From Embleya sp045207655 (lineage in GTDB: Bacteria > Actinomycetota > Actinomycetes > Streptomycetales > Streptomycetaceae): DNA of 64,000 bases. The stretch lies in NCBI RefSeq assembly GCF_045207655.1, contig NZ_CP108785.1:1054001-1118000 (forward strand), read 5' to 3'. The position numbers and the translations under genes were made by a program. Each line of letters begins with the position of its first letter. Position 1 is the first letter of the stretch. The notes beneath the pieces are model-generated. The model was not told the origin of the DNA. It did not search any database and was given only the letters and a program-made list of their open reading frames with translations. Below are positions 26,149 to 34,549 of this stretch, piece by piece.

Positions 26149-26572
26149 TGTATGGACAGCCGGGCAGGAGACCCCGGCTCCGGCCGGGCCCGGGCTCCTC
26201 CACGCCAGGACGCCACCTCCACCACGGCGACCGGGGTGCGCCGTCCGGGCCTCCCGGCGAGAAGGCGATTCGAGGCCCCGACGGAGGACGACCCGGTCAT
26301 CCGGTGGGGCCCGGTCCACGCCTCGATCGTCGCCGTCGCACTGCCCGCCCTGGTCGAACACGCCGCCGTGCCCGCCTCGTCGCCGCTCGTGCCGGCCTCG
26401 GCCACCGCCCATGAGGCACACGCCCCGGTCGAGCCGTTGCACCGGGCGCCGGGCGCGCACATGAGCCGGCGACCACCCGGACGCCGGGCCGGGGCCAGGC
26501 CGGCCATCCGGGTCGCCGCCGCCCGCAGCCGGGGCCCACAGGGACACATCGGTGTTCGTATGCACGTCCCTT

Positions 26573-28393
26573 TCACCGTTCGTCGCGCCGCTCGGCACCG
26601 CCCCGCACCTGGCCGCCGGCCGCCTTCGTACGGACGGTCGGCAGGGGCAGGAGCGGGAGCCGGAGGGCGGCGAAGGCGTGGTCCGGGACCGCGGGGCGCG
26701 ACGGCTTCACCGGTGGGACGGGCCGGTACGGCTCGCCCTGGGCGGGGCGTGGGTCGGCCCGGCCCTTGTTGGGCCACATGGACATGGCCCGTTCGGCCTG
26801 CGCGGTGATGGTGAGGGACGGGTTGACGCCGAGGTTGGCGGAGATGGCCGAGCCGTCGGCCACGCTGATCCCGGGGTGGCCGTACAGCCGCTGATACGGG
26901 TCGATCACTCCGGTGCCGGCGGTGTCACCGATGGGGCAGCCTCCGATGAAGTGGGCGGTCATGGGGATGTCGAAGAGGTCGCCGACGCTGCTGCCCGGGA
27001 AGCCGTTGATCTCGTCGGCCAGCAGTCGGGCCGCCCGGTCGGCGGCGGGGATCCAGGTCGGGTTGGGCGCCCCGTGCCCCTGGCGGGACGTCAGCTTTCT
27101 CCGGCCCAGGAGCGACCGCTTCAGCGAGACGGTGAGGGAGTTGTCCAGGGACTGCATGACCAGGGCGATGATGGTGCGCTCGGACCAGCGGCGGTTGTCG
27201 AGCGAGCGGGCGAGGAGGCGGGGGTGGGCGGCGGCGGTGGCCAGGAAGCGCAGCCAGCGGGGCGCACGTCCACCACCGGGCACCTGCAGCACGGTCATCA
27301 GGCCCATGGCGTTGGAACCCTTGCCATAGCGACACGCCTCGACGTGCGTGTTCTCGTCGGGGTGGATGGACGAGGTGATGGCCACGCCCCCGGTGAAGTC
27401 GACGCGTTTGCCATAGCCGCGGTCGGTGGTCTGCGCTCCCACCAGCGCCTCGGAGTTGGTGCGCGTGAGGTGGCCCAGGCGGTCCGAGATGCGCGGAAGA
27501 TCGCCGCGAGCCCGGAGGATGTGCAGCAGGCGCTGAGTGCCGTGGGTGCCGGCGGCCACCACGACGCGGCGGGCGGTGAGGGTACGGCGTCCGCGCCCGA
27601 GGGCGCCGGTGCGGCGGGCCTGCACCATGTAGCCGTCGCCCTGCTCGGTGACCCGGGTGACCGTGGTGAGCGGGTGGATCTCGGCGCCGCCGCGTTCGGC
27701 CAGGTAGAGGTAGTTCTCGGTGAGCATGTTCTTGGCGCCGTGGCGGCAGCCGGTCATGCACTCGCCGCACTCGGTACAGGCGCGGCGGGCGGGCCCGGCG
27801 CCTCCGAAGTACGGATCGTCGACCGTGGCCCCCGGTTCGGCCCGGCGACTCCCGTCGGCGTCCTCGCCGTCGCCGAAGAACACGCCGACCGGCGTCCTGC
27901 GGAAGGTGTCCTCGACCCCCGTCTTCCGAGCCGTCGCCAGCAGGTGTTCGTCGGCGGCGGTCGTGGTGGGGTTGATCCGCACGCCGAGCATCCGTCGCGC
28001 CTGGTCGTAGTGGGGCGCCAACTCGTGTTGCCAGTCCGTGATGTGACCCCATTGAGGGTCGGTGAAGAACGGCTTCGGCGGGACGTAGAGGGTGTTGGCG
28101 TAGTTCAGCGAGCCGCCGCCGACCCCGGCACCGCCCAGGATGAGGACGTTGCGGAGCAGGTGGATGCGCTGGATGCCGTAGAGGCCGAGAGCCGGTGCCC
28201 AGAGGAATCTGCGGAGGTCCCAGGAGTTCCTGGGCAGGTCGGCGGCGGTGTAGCGGCGGCCGGCCTCCAGGACGCCGACCCGGTACCCCTTCTCGGTCAG
28301 GCGCAGCGCGGAAACGGAGCCGCCGAACCCGGAGCCGATCACGATGACGTCGTAGTCGTACTCCTGTGGCTCCCGAGACGTCCGGGGGGTCAC
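26573..28393 (-). CDS. GMC-type oxidoreductase, cholesterol oxidase-like
   Basis: A 606-residue flavoprotein. The FAD-binding GSGFGG lies at 20-25, followed by a GGAGVGGGSLNYAN segment near 90-100 and the C-terminal TAHFIGGCPIGD and VNPSLTITAQAERA segments of the GMC family. A ferredoxin-like Cys cluster (C206, C209, C212, C216; ACTECGECMTGC) is characteristic of the actinobacterial ChoD-like subgroup. There is no signal peptide. GTG 28393 overlaps the preceding aldehyde dehydrogenase stop as GTGA, so the two are coupled. Together they could oxidise an alcohol to an aldehyde and on to an acid; the substrate (sterol or long-chain alcohol) is a guess. Confidence 0.85.
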   Translation of the reverse strand: MTPRTSREPQEYDYDVIVIGSGFGGSVSALRLTEKGYRVGVLEAGRRYTAADLPRNSWDLRRFLWAPALGLYGIQRIHLLRNVLILGGAGVGGGSLNYANTLYVPPKPFFTDPQWGHITDWQHELAPHYDQARRMLGVRINPTTTAADEHLLATARKTGVEDTFRRTPVGVFFGDGEDADGSRRAEPGATVDDPYFGGAGPARRACTECGECMTGCRHGAKNMLTENYLYLAERGGAEIHPLTTVTRVTEQGDGYMVQARRTGALGRGRRTLTARRVVVAAGTHGTQRLLHILRARGDLPRISDRLGHLTRTNSEALVGAQTTDRGYGKRVDFTGGVAITSSIHPDENTHVEACRYGKGSNAMGLMTVLQVPGGGRAPRWLRFLATAAAHPRLLARSLDNRRWSERTIIALVMQSLDNSLTVSLKRSLLGRRKLTSRQGHGAPNPTWIPAADRAARLLADEINGFPGSSVGDLFDIPMTAHFIGGCPIGDTAGTGVIDPYQRLYGHPGISVADGSAISANLGVNPSLTITAQAERAMSMWPNKGRADPRPAQGEPYRPVPPVKPSRPAVPDHAFAALRLPLLPLPTVRTKAAGGQVRGGAERRDER

Positions 28394-30087
28394 GATTGGC
28401 CTCCGAGGGATGAGACGAGGGCGGCCAGTGCCTTGGGGAGGGCCTTGGCGAGGGAGGGTTCGGCGGCGAACCCGGTCAGATGCCGACCGACGGCGTGGGC
28501 GTTGCGGTGGGAGACGAACCACGGCGGGGTGGGCCAGGGACGGAAGGGGCCGCGGCCCACGGTGCGCTCCACGTGGTCGGGGTCCAGCAGCAGCCCGTTG
28601 TGCACGACGCCGACACCGCTGCCCGCGTCGCGCACGTCGTGGCCGGGGAAGGCTCCCCAGGTGGCGCGGGGCATCGTGTACAGCACACCGGCCCAGCAGT
28701 TGACGGCGATCGTGCCGTAGCACAGCCGGGCGATGGCGGCGTCGAAGGCCGGCCCGAGCCGGCGAACGGTCCTCGGGTCGGCGATCACTCCGGCGCCGAG
28801 GTCTCCCGCGAGCCGGTCGTTGCAGAAGTCCACCGCGCGGTCGAGGAAGTCCGCCGGGCTGTCGGCGGGCAGCCGGGTGATTCCCAGGACCGGGCCGAAG
28901 TATTCGGTGGCGAAGGCCGGTTCGTCCCGGTCGGCCCAGTCCAGGTCGGTCAGGAGGGTCCGCGGCACGGCGGGGTCGCCGCGGAGCAGTTCCGACCGGG
29001 AGTGGCTGTCGACGGCCATCCGCTGTCGGGTGGCCGCGCCCGGGTAGAACGCGGGGCGGGCGGGCGCCTCGACGAGCGCCCGGCGCAGATGGTGCAGGAA
29101 ACGGTCGGCCTGCGGCCAGTGCCGGGGCAGGACGACGACCTGTGTGGCGACGCAGTTGAACCCGCTGTTGTGCAGCCGTTGAGTGGCCAGGTGTCGCGCC
29201 TGAAGCTTCAGGGCCGCCTCGCTCCACCGGCCCGGTACCACGATCGCGGGCCCGACGCCGCCGAGTTCGCTGCTGACCGGCTTGGTGAGCAGCGGCTCGC
29301 CGCGGGCCCTGCGTCGCGTGCCCTCGTCGCCGGGCCCGAAAACGATCGCGTCATGGCTGCCGCGGCTGCCCGTGATGTGGACCGTGTCGACGGCCGGGTG
29401 GTCGACCAGGTACGACCCGGTGGTGGCGCCGCCGGAGGTGATGCGGACGAAGCCGCGCTCGACGAAGCCCGCGAAGACACGCTCGAGGACGGGCGCCAGG
29501 TAGGCGTTGACCGGGTTCAGTTTGATCAGGACGACCGCGTTGTCCTGGTACAGCTTGGACAGGGCGTCCAGCGCGGGAATGGAGTTGACGTTGCCCGCGC
29601 CGAGAACGAGGCCGACCTCCCCGGGCAGGCGTCGATCGCGCAGTCGGCGTGCGATGCCGGCCTTCGCCTGCTCCAGGGTGACGCCCGGACGCAGCCACAC
29701 CTGGCCGGTGTAGCCGGGCATGATGCGGTCGCGGGCGGTGAACGGAAAGACGTCCACCGCGATCCGGCCGCCCGGCACGGTTCGGGTCGCCGCGCTGTCC
29801 AGCGGGTTGCGGCCCGATTCCAGGAGCGAGAGCAGCCGGATCAGCGCGTCGGCGGCACCGAGCAGCGCGTACGGACCGCTCAACCATTCCTCGCCCGCTG
29901 CCGGGGCGTTCGGTTCGATGCCCTTGCCGCGGCAGGACTCCGCCACCCATTCGTCGAGGACCCGGGCGGTGTCCGCGCGCAGCCGTTCCAGCAGCATGCG
30001 CTTGGCGTCCAACGGTGTATGGACCCACGCGCGGGCGCCGGCGCGTAGGACCGTGAGGTCGCGATCGAGGACGCTGGTGTCGGACAT
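28390..30087 (-). CDS. Aldehyde dehydrogenase family protein
   Basis: A 565-residue ALDH-superfamily enzyme, longer than the usual 490. The catalytic Cys is C312 (HNSGFNCVATQ) and the general base is E274 (SSELGGVGP). The NAD-binding region has VLGAGNVNSIP and LIKLNPVNAYL rather than the common KPAEQTP motif, placing it in a divergent, acyl-reductase-like branch. The N-terminal 100 residues are helical. It is the first gene of a two-gene operon with the GMC oxidoreductase and is divergent from a PucR regulator. Confidence 0.85.
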   Translation of the reverse strand: MSDTSVLDRDLTVLRAGARAWVHTPLDAKRMLLERLRADTARVLDEWVAESCRGKGIEPNAPAAGEEWLSGPYALLGAADALIRLLSLLESGRNPLDSAATRTVPGGRIAVDVFPFTARDRIMPGYTGQVWLRPGVTLEQAKAGIARRLRDRRLPGEVGLVLGAGNVNSIPALDALSKLYQDNAVVLIKLNPVNAYLAPVLERVFAGFVERGFVRITSGGATTGSYLVDHPAVDTVHITGSRGSHDAIVFGPGDEGTRRRARGEPLLTKPVSSELGGVGPAIVVPGRWSEAALKLQARHLATQRLHNSGFNCVATQVVVLPRHWPQADRFLHHLRRALVEAPARPAFYPGAATRQRMAVDSHSRSELLRGDPAVPRTLLTDLDWADRDEPAFATEYFGPVLGITRLPADSPADFLDRAVDFCNDRLAGDLGAGVIADPRTVRRLGPAFDAAIARLCYGTIAVNCWAGVLYTMPRATWGAFPGHDVRDAGSGVGVVHNGLLLDPDHVERTVGRGPFRPWPTPPWFVSHRNAHAVGRHLTGFAAEPSLAKALPKALAALVSSLGGQS

Positions 30088-30208
30088 GGCTCACTCTCGA
30101 AGAGGACGGGCCGGAACGGCGGTGGGCAGCCATCGGGGGTCGGGCTTCGCCCGACGGGCGCTCGGCGGGATCCGGACGCGGCCGACCTGCGGCACGCCGT
30201 GATCGGTC

Positions 30209-30301
30209 ACGGTGTGCGTGCCGCGGACGCGGTTGCGGTCCGCCACACCGTAAGCAGCGCCGACACACCCTGCCCATGTGCAGGCGCCCAACAGTGGGCG
30301 C
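30209..30301. promoter_or_regulatory. Inverted repeats in the ALDH/PucR divergent region
   Basis: ACGGTGTG (30209-30216) pairs with CACACCGT (30244-30251). Closer to the regulator, GCGCCCA-ACAG-TGGGCGC (30284-30301) is a perfect 7-base palindrome ending 41 bases before the PucR ATG. Either could be the PucR binding site controlling both directions. Confidence 0.45.
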
Positions 30302-30342
30302 GCTCCTTGTGCGTTGGCCCGAGGGGCTCGTAGCCTGCGGGC

Positions 30343-31593
30343 ATGAAGACGGCCCCACCGGACGTCCCGCTCTTGATCCGGCAGATCGCCGAACGGTGTC
30401 TTGCCGAGATCGACGATCGCCTTCCCGACATCGACGCGGCGATCTTCGAGGTGGCCCCGGTCCTGGCCGAGGATCCCACCCTCGCCGCGGAGAGCCGGGC
30501 CAGCAACCGGGCCAACGTGGTGCGCTGCCTCACCGCCATACAGCGGCGCCCGGGCGAACCGATCCCCCGTGGCGCTCCGCTGGAGACCCTCGACCTGGCC
30601 CGGACACTGGTGCGCCGCGGCATCGAGCTCGAGGTGCTCGTGCAGTCCTATCGGCGGGGCATGAACGCGGCGTGGCGACAGTGGATGGACGTCGCCGCCG
30701 CGACCGTCGTATCCCGCGGCGACCTGGTCGAACTGCTCCAGGTCACCTCGGCCCTGCTGTTCGACTACGCCGACGGCGCGCTCGACGCCGTCATCACCCG
30801 TATCCGGCAGGAACGCCGGGAGTTGCTCTCCGGAGAGCCGGCATTGCGGGCCGAGACGATCCGGCTGTTGCTCGACGGAGCGCCCCTGAACACCGACCGG
30901 GCCGGCCGACGGCTCGACTACGACCTCACCGCCCGGCACACCGCCGCGGTGCTGTGGATCGATCCACCGGGCGAGACCCACGGCGTACTCGAACAGACCG
31001 CCGGCCTACTCGCCGCGGCGGTCCACGCCCGACGACCGCTGACCCTCCCCGCCGGCACCTCCACCCTGTGGGCCTGGATCGCCACCCGCCACGACCCGGA
31101 CTGGCAAGCGCTGCGTGAGGCGATGACCCACGCCACGCCCCACGTCCGCGTCGCGCTCGGCCCGCCCCGGACCGGCGTCACCGGTTTCCGGCGCAGCCAC
31201 GCGGCGGCGCTGTCCGCCCAGCGGCTGCTGGCCGGCAACCCCGACGGAGAGCGCCTCGTCCCGTACCACGAGGTGGAGGCCGTCGCCCTCGCCGGACGTG
31301 ACGAGGAACAGATGAAGGAGTTCATTCGCTCTGCCCTGGGGCCCCTGTGCGGCACCGAGCCGGCCCTGGTGACCCTGCGCTCCACGCTGCGCGTCTACCT
31401 CGACGAAGGCGGCAACGCCCCGCGGACGGCCGAGCGGCTGCACACCCACCGGAACACCGTGCTGCACCGGGTCGCCCGCGCCGAAGCCCTCCTCGGATTC
31501 CGGGTCGCCGAACGCCGCCTGGCGGTGTCCCTGGCCCTGGAGCTTCTCCACCGCCTCGGGAACCGAGCGCTGGGACCGGCCGAACGGCTCTGA
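30343..31593 (+). CDS. PucR/CdaR-family transcriptional regulator
   Basis: A 416-residue regulator. The N-terminal half is the helical RsbRD-like/PucR sensor region (ETLDLARTLVRRGIELEVLVQSYRRG-type segment near 85-110). The centre is a GGDEF-like domain typical of the family, and the C terminus is the PucR helix-turn-helix (VYLDEGGNAPRTAERLHTH, then RNTVLHRVARAEALLG, near 350-385). It is divergent from the ALDH/GMC operon, its probable target. The ligand may be an alcohol, aldehyde or related metabolite; that is inference. Confidence 0.88.
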   Translation: MKTAPPDVPLLIRQIAERCLAEIDDRLPDIDAAIFEVAPVLAEDPTLAAESRASNRANVVRCLTAIQRRPGEPIPRGAPLETLDLARTLVRRGIELEVLVQSYRRGMNAAWRQWMDVAAATVVSRGDLVELLQVTSALLFDYADGALDAVITRIRQERRELLSGEPALRAETIRLLLDGAPLNTDRAGRRLDYDLTARHTAAVLWIDPPGETHGVLEQTAGLLAAAVHARRPLTLPAGTSTLWAWIATRHDPDWQALREAMTHATPHVRVALGPPRTGVTGFRRSHAAALSAQRLLAGNPDGERLVPYHEVEAVALAGRDEEQMKEFIRSALGPLCGTEPALVTLRSTLRVYLDEGGNAPRTAERLHTHRNTVLHRVARAEALLGFRVAERRLAVSLALELLHRLGNRALGPAERL

Positions 31594-31603
31594 GGCCCCG
31601 GCT

Positions 31604-31753
31604 CCGTGGGAGGCCGAGCGATGGACCCCGGCCCGGGTCCAGAGCGTCATCCGCCGCCGTTTCCGGCTGAGTCCGTCCGTGGCGACGGTGTGGCGGCTGC
31701 TCGAGCGGCACGGTTGGTCCTGGCAGGCACCAGCCTGCGCGGGCAGGGGCTGA
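31604..31753 (+). mobile_element. IS630-type transposase remnant (winged-helix segment)
   Basis: A single frame reads WEAERWTPARVQSVIRRRF, then LSPSVATVWRLLERHGWSWQAP, then a stop. This is the winged-helix region before the DDE domain in IS630-family transposases (usual form: LLRRHGWSWQ-P-R). No catalytic domain, start or terminal inverted repeats remain. It abuts the 3' end of the PucR gene. Confidence 0.65.
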
Positions 31754-31824
31754 TCATCGGCGTTCCGGAGGCACGGGTCCGGCCCCATGGCCGGGGTGGA
31801 CGAGGGGGACCCTCGGCCCGGTGC

Positions 31825-32478
31825 TCATCGATCAGGGCGGGCCGACGGCTTGGCCTTGAGGCGCTGCTTCCAGGAAGCCAGTTCGTCATCGTCCATGGCG
31901 TAAGCCATGAACAAGGCGAGAAAGGCGGTCCGGGCCGTCTCGACGTCGTCGGATCGAGGACGGACGAGGTGGTGCAGGTTGAACCCCTCGGCCAGTGCGG
32001 CAAACGCGCGGGCGCCCTCCTGCGGCCTGAGGGCGCCCGCCGCTCGCAGGGCCGCCTCGGCGACGCGTTCGATGGTCTCGACGATGCTCACGAGCGCTTC
32101 GGAATGGGTGGGAGTTCGCGCCGCGTGGAGGAGCACTTCGTAGCGCGCCAGTTCGAGGGATTGCGGGTATGTGGTCAACAGCCGCGCGAACTCGGCCGCG
32201 ATCCCTTCCGGGCCTGCCCCGTCGGCGCCGACCTGCTGGGCGCCGGCGTCAAGGTGGGCGTTGAGATCGTCCGCGACAAGCTGCACCACCTCGATTCCCA
32301 ACTGCTCGATGGAGCCGAAGAAGTAGGCGACCGAGGTGGCGGGGCACCCTGCGCGTTCGGTGACCGCCCGATGGGTGAGCCCCGCCATGCCCTCCTCCGC
32401 CAGGACCTCGAGGGCAGCCCGCAGGAGTTCTTCGCGTCGGCGTGCGCCCTTGGCGTAGCGCTTCTCGGGATTCGGCAT
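31825..32478 (-). CDS. TetR-family transcriptional regulator
   Basis: A 217-residue regulator. The HTH lies at about 14-58: RREELLRAALEVLAEEGMAG, then LTHRAVTERAGCPATSVAYFFGS. The C-terminal region is all-helical, as in TetR ligand domains. The ATG at 32478 has GTGGAGG before it. An inverted repeat 14-39 bases upstream is probably its own operator, and a near-identical copy precedes a truncated aminotransferase at 36014. The linked flavin and PLP enzyme genes may be in its regulon. Confidence 0.88.
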   Translation of the reverse strand: MPNPEKRYAKGARRREELLRAALEVLAEEGMAGLTHRAVTERAGCPATSVAYFFGSIEQLGIEVVQLVADDLNAHLDAGAQQVGADGAGPEGIAAEFARLLTTYPQSLELARYEVLLHAARTPTHSEALVSIVETIERVAEAALRAAGALRPQEGARAFAALAEGFNLHHLVRPRSDDVETARTAFLALFMAYAMDDDELASWKQRLKAKPSARPDR

Positions 32479-32491
32479 GCCTCCACCGTAC

Positions 32492-32517
32492 CAATCTTGT
32501 AGACATCTTCAAGATTG
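32492..32517. promoter_or_regulatory. TetR operator, site A
   Basis: A perfect 8-base inverted repeat, CAATCTTG (32492-32499) and CAAGATTG (32510-32517), with the spacer TAGACATCTT. It is A+T-rich against its surroundings. Its reverse complement matches site B (35974-35999) at 24 of 26 positions including the asymmetric spacer, and both sites have the same orientation relative to their downstream start codons. Confidence 0.75.
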
Positions 32518-32859
32518 AGGGGTAGTGTCGTGTCCGAACGCCACGCCGACTGCCGAGCGCAGATGCGGCCCACCTCGACGGTCGACCGACCGACCCGGCC
32601 CGACGGGAAGCGCGCACGAGTATCGAAGCACTCGGCGTGGTGGAAGTCGACGACCGCGTCCTCGGTGGCGGGAAGAGGCCAGGAGCGCCCGCCGCCGCCC
32701 GCCCCCACCGGAAGCCGGTGGCCGAGCCGGCCCTGCGACCGGCATGAACCCCGCGGCCGAGACCATCGGTTCGAGGCGGGGACGCGTCCGCTCATCGGTA
32801 CGTGGCGCCCCGAACCATCCGCCGCGGCACACACCACCACGCCCTGCCGGAGGGAAACC
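32518..32859. other. Leader region without a gene
   Basis: About 340 bases between the TetR operator and the resolvase-like gene. The long frame running through it into that gene is compositionally non-coding. A short A+T-rich part next to the operator may hold a rightward promoter. Confidence 0.4.
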
Positions 32860-33453
32860 ATGCAGCTCGAATGCGCGCCCAGCGACCCCATCCACACCGC
32901 GATCTACCTGCGCTGCTACCCGTTCGACACCCGGCGGATGGAACCCCACCACAACGCCATGCGCCGCTACGCCGAACACCTGGGCCTCCCCGAGCCGCTG
33001 GCATACCTGGACAACGGCCGCCGCTCCGGCGGGCCGCTGCCCGCCCTGGACGGGCTGATCGCCCTGGTGGCCGCAGGGATCTACCGCCTGCTGCTCGTGC
33101 CGGGACCGTTCGTCTTCTCGCTGCGCGATGCACAAGCCCGCTCGATCACCCGCCGGATCACCGCCGCGGGCTGCGACGTGATCCAGCTCCCTTCCCGACA
33201 ACCCGGAGCCGGATCCACGCTTCTCGAATCCGATCCCGCCTGGGGCGTGTGGGTCGGCCGCAGAATCACCCTCCACGATGGCAGCACCGTCGTCGTCCGG
33301 ATGGCCCGCCGAGAGCACGCCGCGGACGTGCTGTGGGTCGTGGACGCCCGCGGAACGATGCGCAAGATCCGCCGGCGGCGACTCCCGCCCCCGCGTGCGC
33401 ATCGCCACCGCGTGACACATGAACGAAGCGTGGTCGGGCCCGGTCCGCTTTGA
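32860..33453 (+). CDS. Degenerate resolvase-like domain protein
   Basis: A 197-residue protein resembling a serine-recombinase N-terminal domain: TAIYLRCYPFDTRRM at the start, AMRRYAEHLGLPEPLAYLDNGRRSGGPLPAL in the middle, and DGLIALVAAGIYRLLLVPGP, then SLRDAQARSITRRITAAGCDV. The catalytic YxRxS motif reads YLRCY, with no Ser, and no DNA-binding C terminus follows, so it should not recombine DNA. The C-terminal segment (WVGRRITLHDGSTVVVRMA) may bind a nucleotide or protein. CGGAGGGA precedes ATG 32860, which decides the start. Role unknown; probably regulatory or a domesticated fold. Confidence 0.6.
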   Translation: MQLECAPSDPIHTAIYLRCYPFDTRRMEPHHNAMRRYAEHLGLPEPLAYLDNGRRSGGPLPALDGLIALVAAGIYRLLLVPGPFVFSLRDAQARSITRRITAAGCDVIQLPSRQPGAGSTLLESDPAWGVWVGRRITLHDGSTVVVRMARREHAADVLWVVDARGTMRKIRRRRLPPPRAHRHRVTHERSVVGPGPL

Positions 33454-33538
33454 CGAACGTCCCGGATCAGCGGGCGCCGGAATGCGCGGGGAAGGCGAAA
33501 GCGCCCTCCGATCCGGGGCGACAAGAGCGGACCCGAGA

Positions 33539-34549
33539 TCATCGTGGCCCGTTCGTGTCCAGATACAGGACAGGGCCGACTCCGAGCCGGCCGGCGGCGT
33601 TCATCGCCAGCAGTGCCGCCATCGCCTTGGCGGTGTAGACCGGTTCGAGTGTGAGGTTCTCCCTTTCGGCAGCGAGTCGTCGTGCGCGTTCGCCCTCCGC
33701 CGTCGCGTGACCATAAGCCGGCCCGAGCCATTCGCGGACGAGGTGGAGGTCATGTGGAGACAAATCCACGGGGGGAAGGTCCGCGCCTCGAGCCCGCAGC
33801 AGCTTCTGTGTGCGGCGAGCCAGGCCGACGAGGGTGGGCGGGTCCAGTCGTAGAGTGTCGTTGACGACGACACCGACGACCCGGGTACGCAGGCCCGCGA
33901 GGCGCAGGCCGAGCAGCAGTCCCGCCGTCGTGCCTCCGGATCCGACCGCAGTCACGATGTGCGACGGCTCGGGCAGCACTCCCTGTTGCACCTGGGTGGC
34001 CAGTTCGAGAGCCGCCTCCACGTAGCCGAGAACACCGATCGGCGACGAACCGCCCGCCGGAATGAAGTACGGAAGCCGCCGGCCGGTCATGTGTCGGGCG
34101 AACAGTACCGGCGCCGCGGCGATCGTTCCGGCTTTGGTACGCGTGAAGTGCAGCGTTGCGCCGCTGCGCTCGAGCCGGGCCAGTTGCGTACGCACGTGGT
34201 CGTCGACGGGTTGGTCGATCAGGGCGATAGCGGTGGCCAGGCCGATTTCCCGAGCGTACAGCGCGGTGGCCAGACCCCAGTTCGTCCCCAACCCGCCCAC
34301 GGTCAGGATCGTGTGCCGACCTCGTCGGCGGGCGTCGGCCAGCAGCCATTCCAGCTTGCGCACCTTGTTCCCGCCCCAACCGCCGTCGCCGAAGGCGCTT
34401 TCGTCCTTCACCCACACGGGTGCGATGCCGTCGGACAGTCCCGGCAGAGGACGCACCGGGGTGGGGACCGAATCCAGTCGCAGGTGTGGCAACGTCTCGC
34501 ACAGCGCCGGGAATCGCCGGTGCAGAAGGGGGGCCGTCGCCTCGTTCAT
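33539..34549 (-). CDS. PLP-dependent D-cysteine desulfhydrase / ACC deaminase family protein
   Basis: A 336-residue fold-type II PLP enzyme. WGGNKVRKLEWLL gives the Schiff-base Lys K62. TVGGLGTNWGLATALYA is the substrate loop, AVGSGGTTAGLLLG the phosphate loop, and LEPVYTAKAMAAL is family-typical. Members deaminate D-cysteine, ACC or other D-amino acids. In the substrate loop, where DcyD has S-N-H, this has T-N-W, so the substrate may differ. The ATG overlaps the upstream flavoprotein stop as ATGA, so the two are translationally coupled. Confidence 0.82.
   Translation of the reverse strand: MNEATAPLLHRRFPALCETLPHLRLDSVPTPVRPLPGLSDGIAPVWVKDESAFGDGGWGGNKVRKLEWLLADARRRGRHTILTVGGLGTNWGLATALYAREIGLATAIALIDQPVDDHVRTQLARLERSGATLHFTRTKAGTIAAAPVLFARHMTGRRLPYFIPAGGSSPIGVLGYVEAALELATQVQQGVLPEPSHIVTAVGSGGTTAGLLLGLRLAGLRTRVVGVVVNDTLRLDPPTLVGLARRTQKLLRARGADLPPVDLSPHDLHLVREWLGPAYGHATAEGERARRLAAERENLTLEPVYTAKAMAALLAMNAAGRLGVGPVLYLDTNGPR

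Noticed and set aside
26573..29227. Extension of the GMC frame upstream by about 280 codons
   Set aside because: It is antisense or out of frame to the aldehyde dehydrogenase and non-coding in composition; the GTG overlapping the ALDH stop is the natural start.
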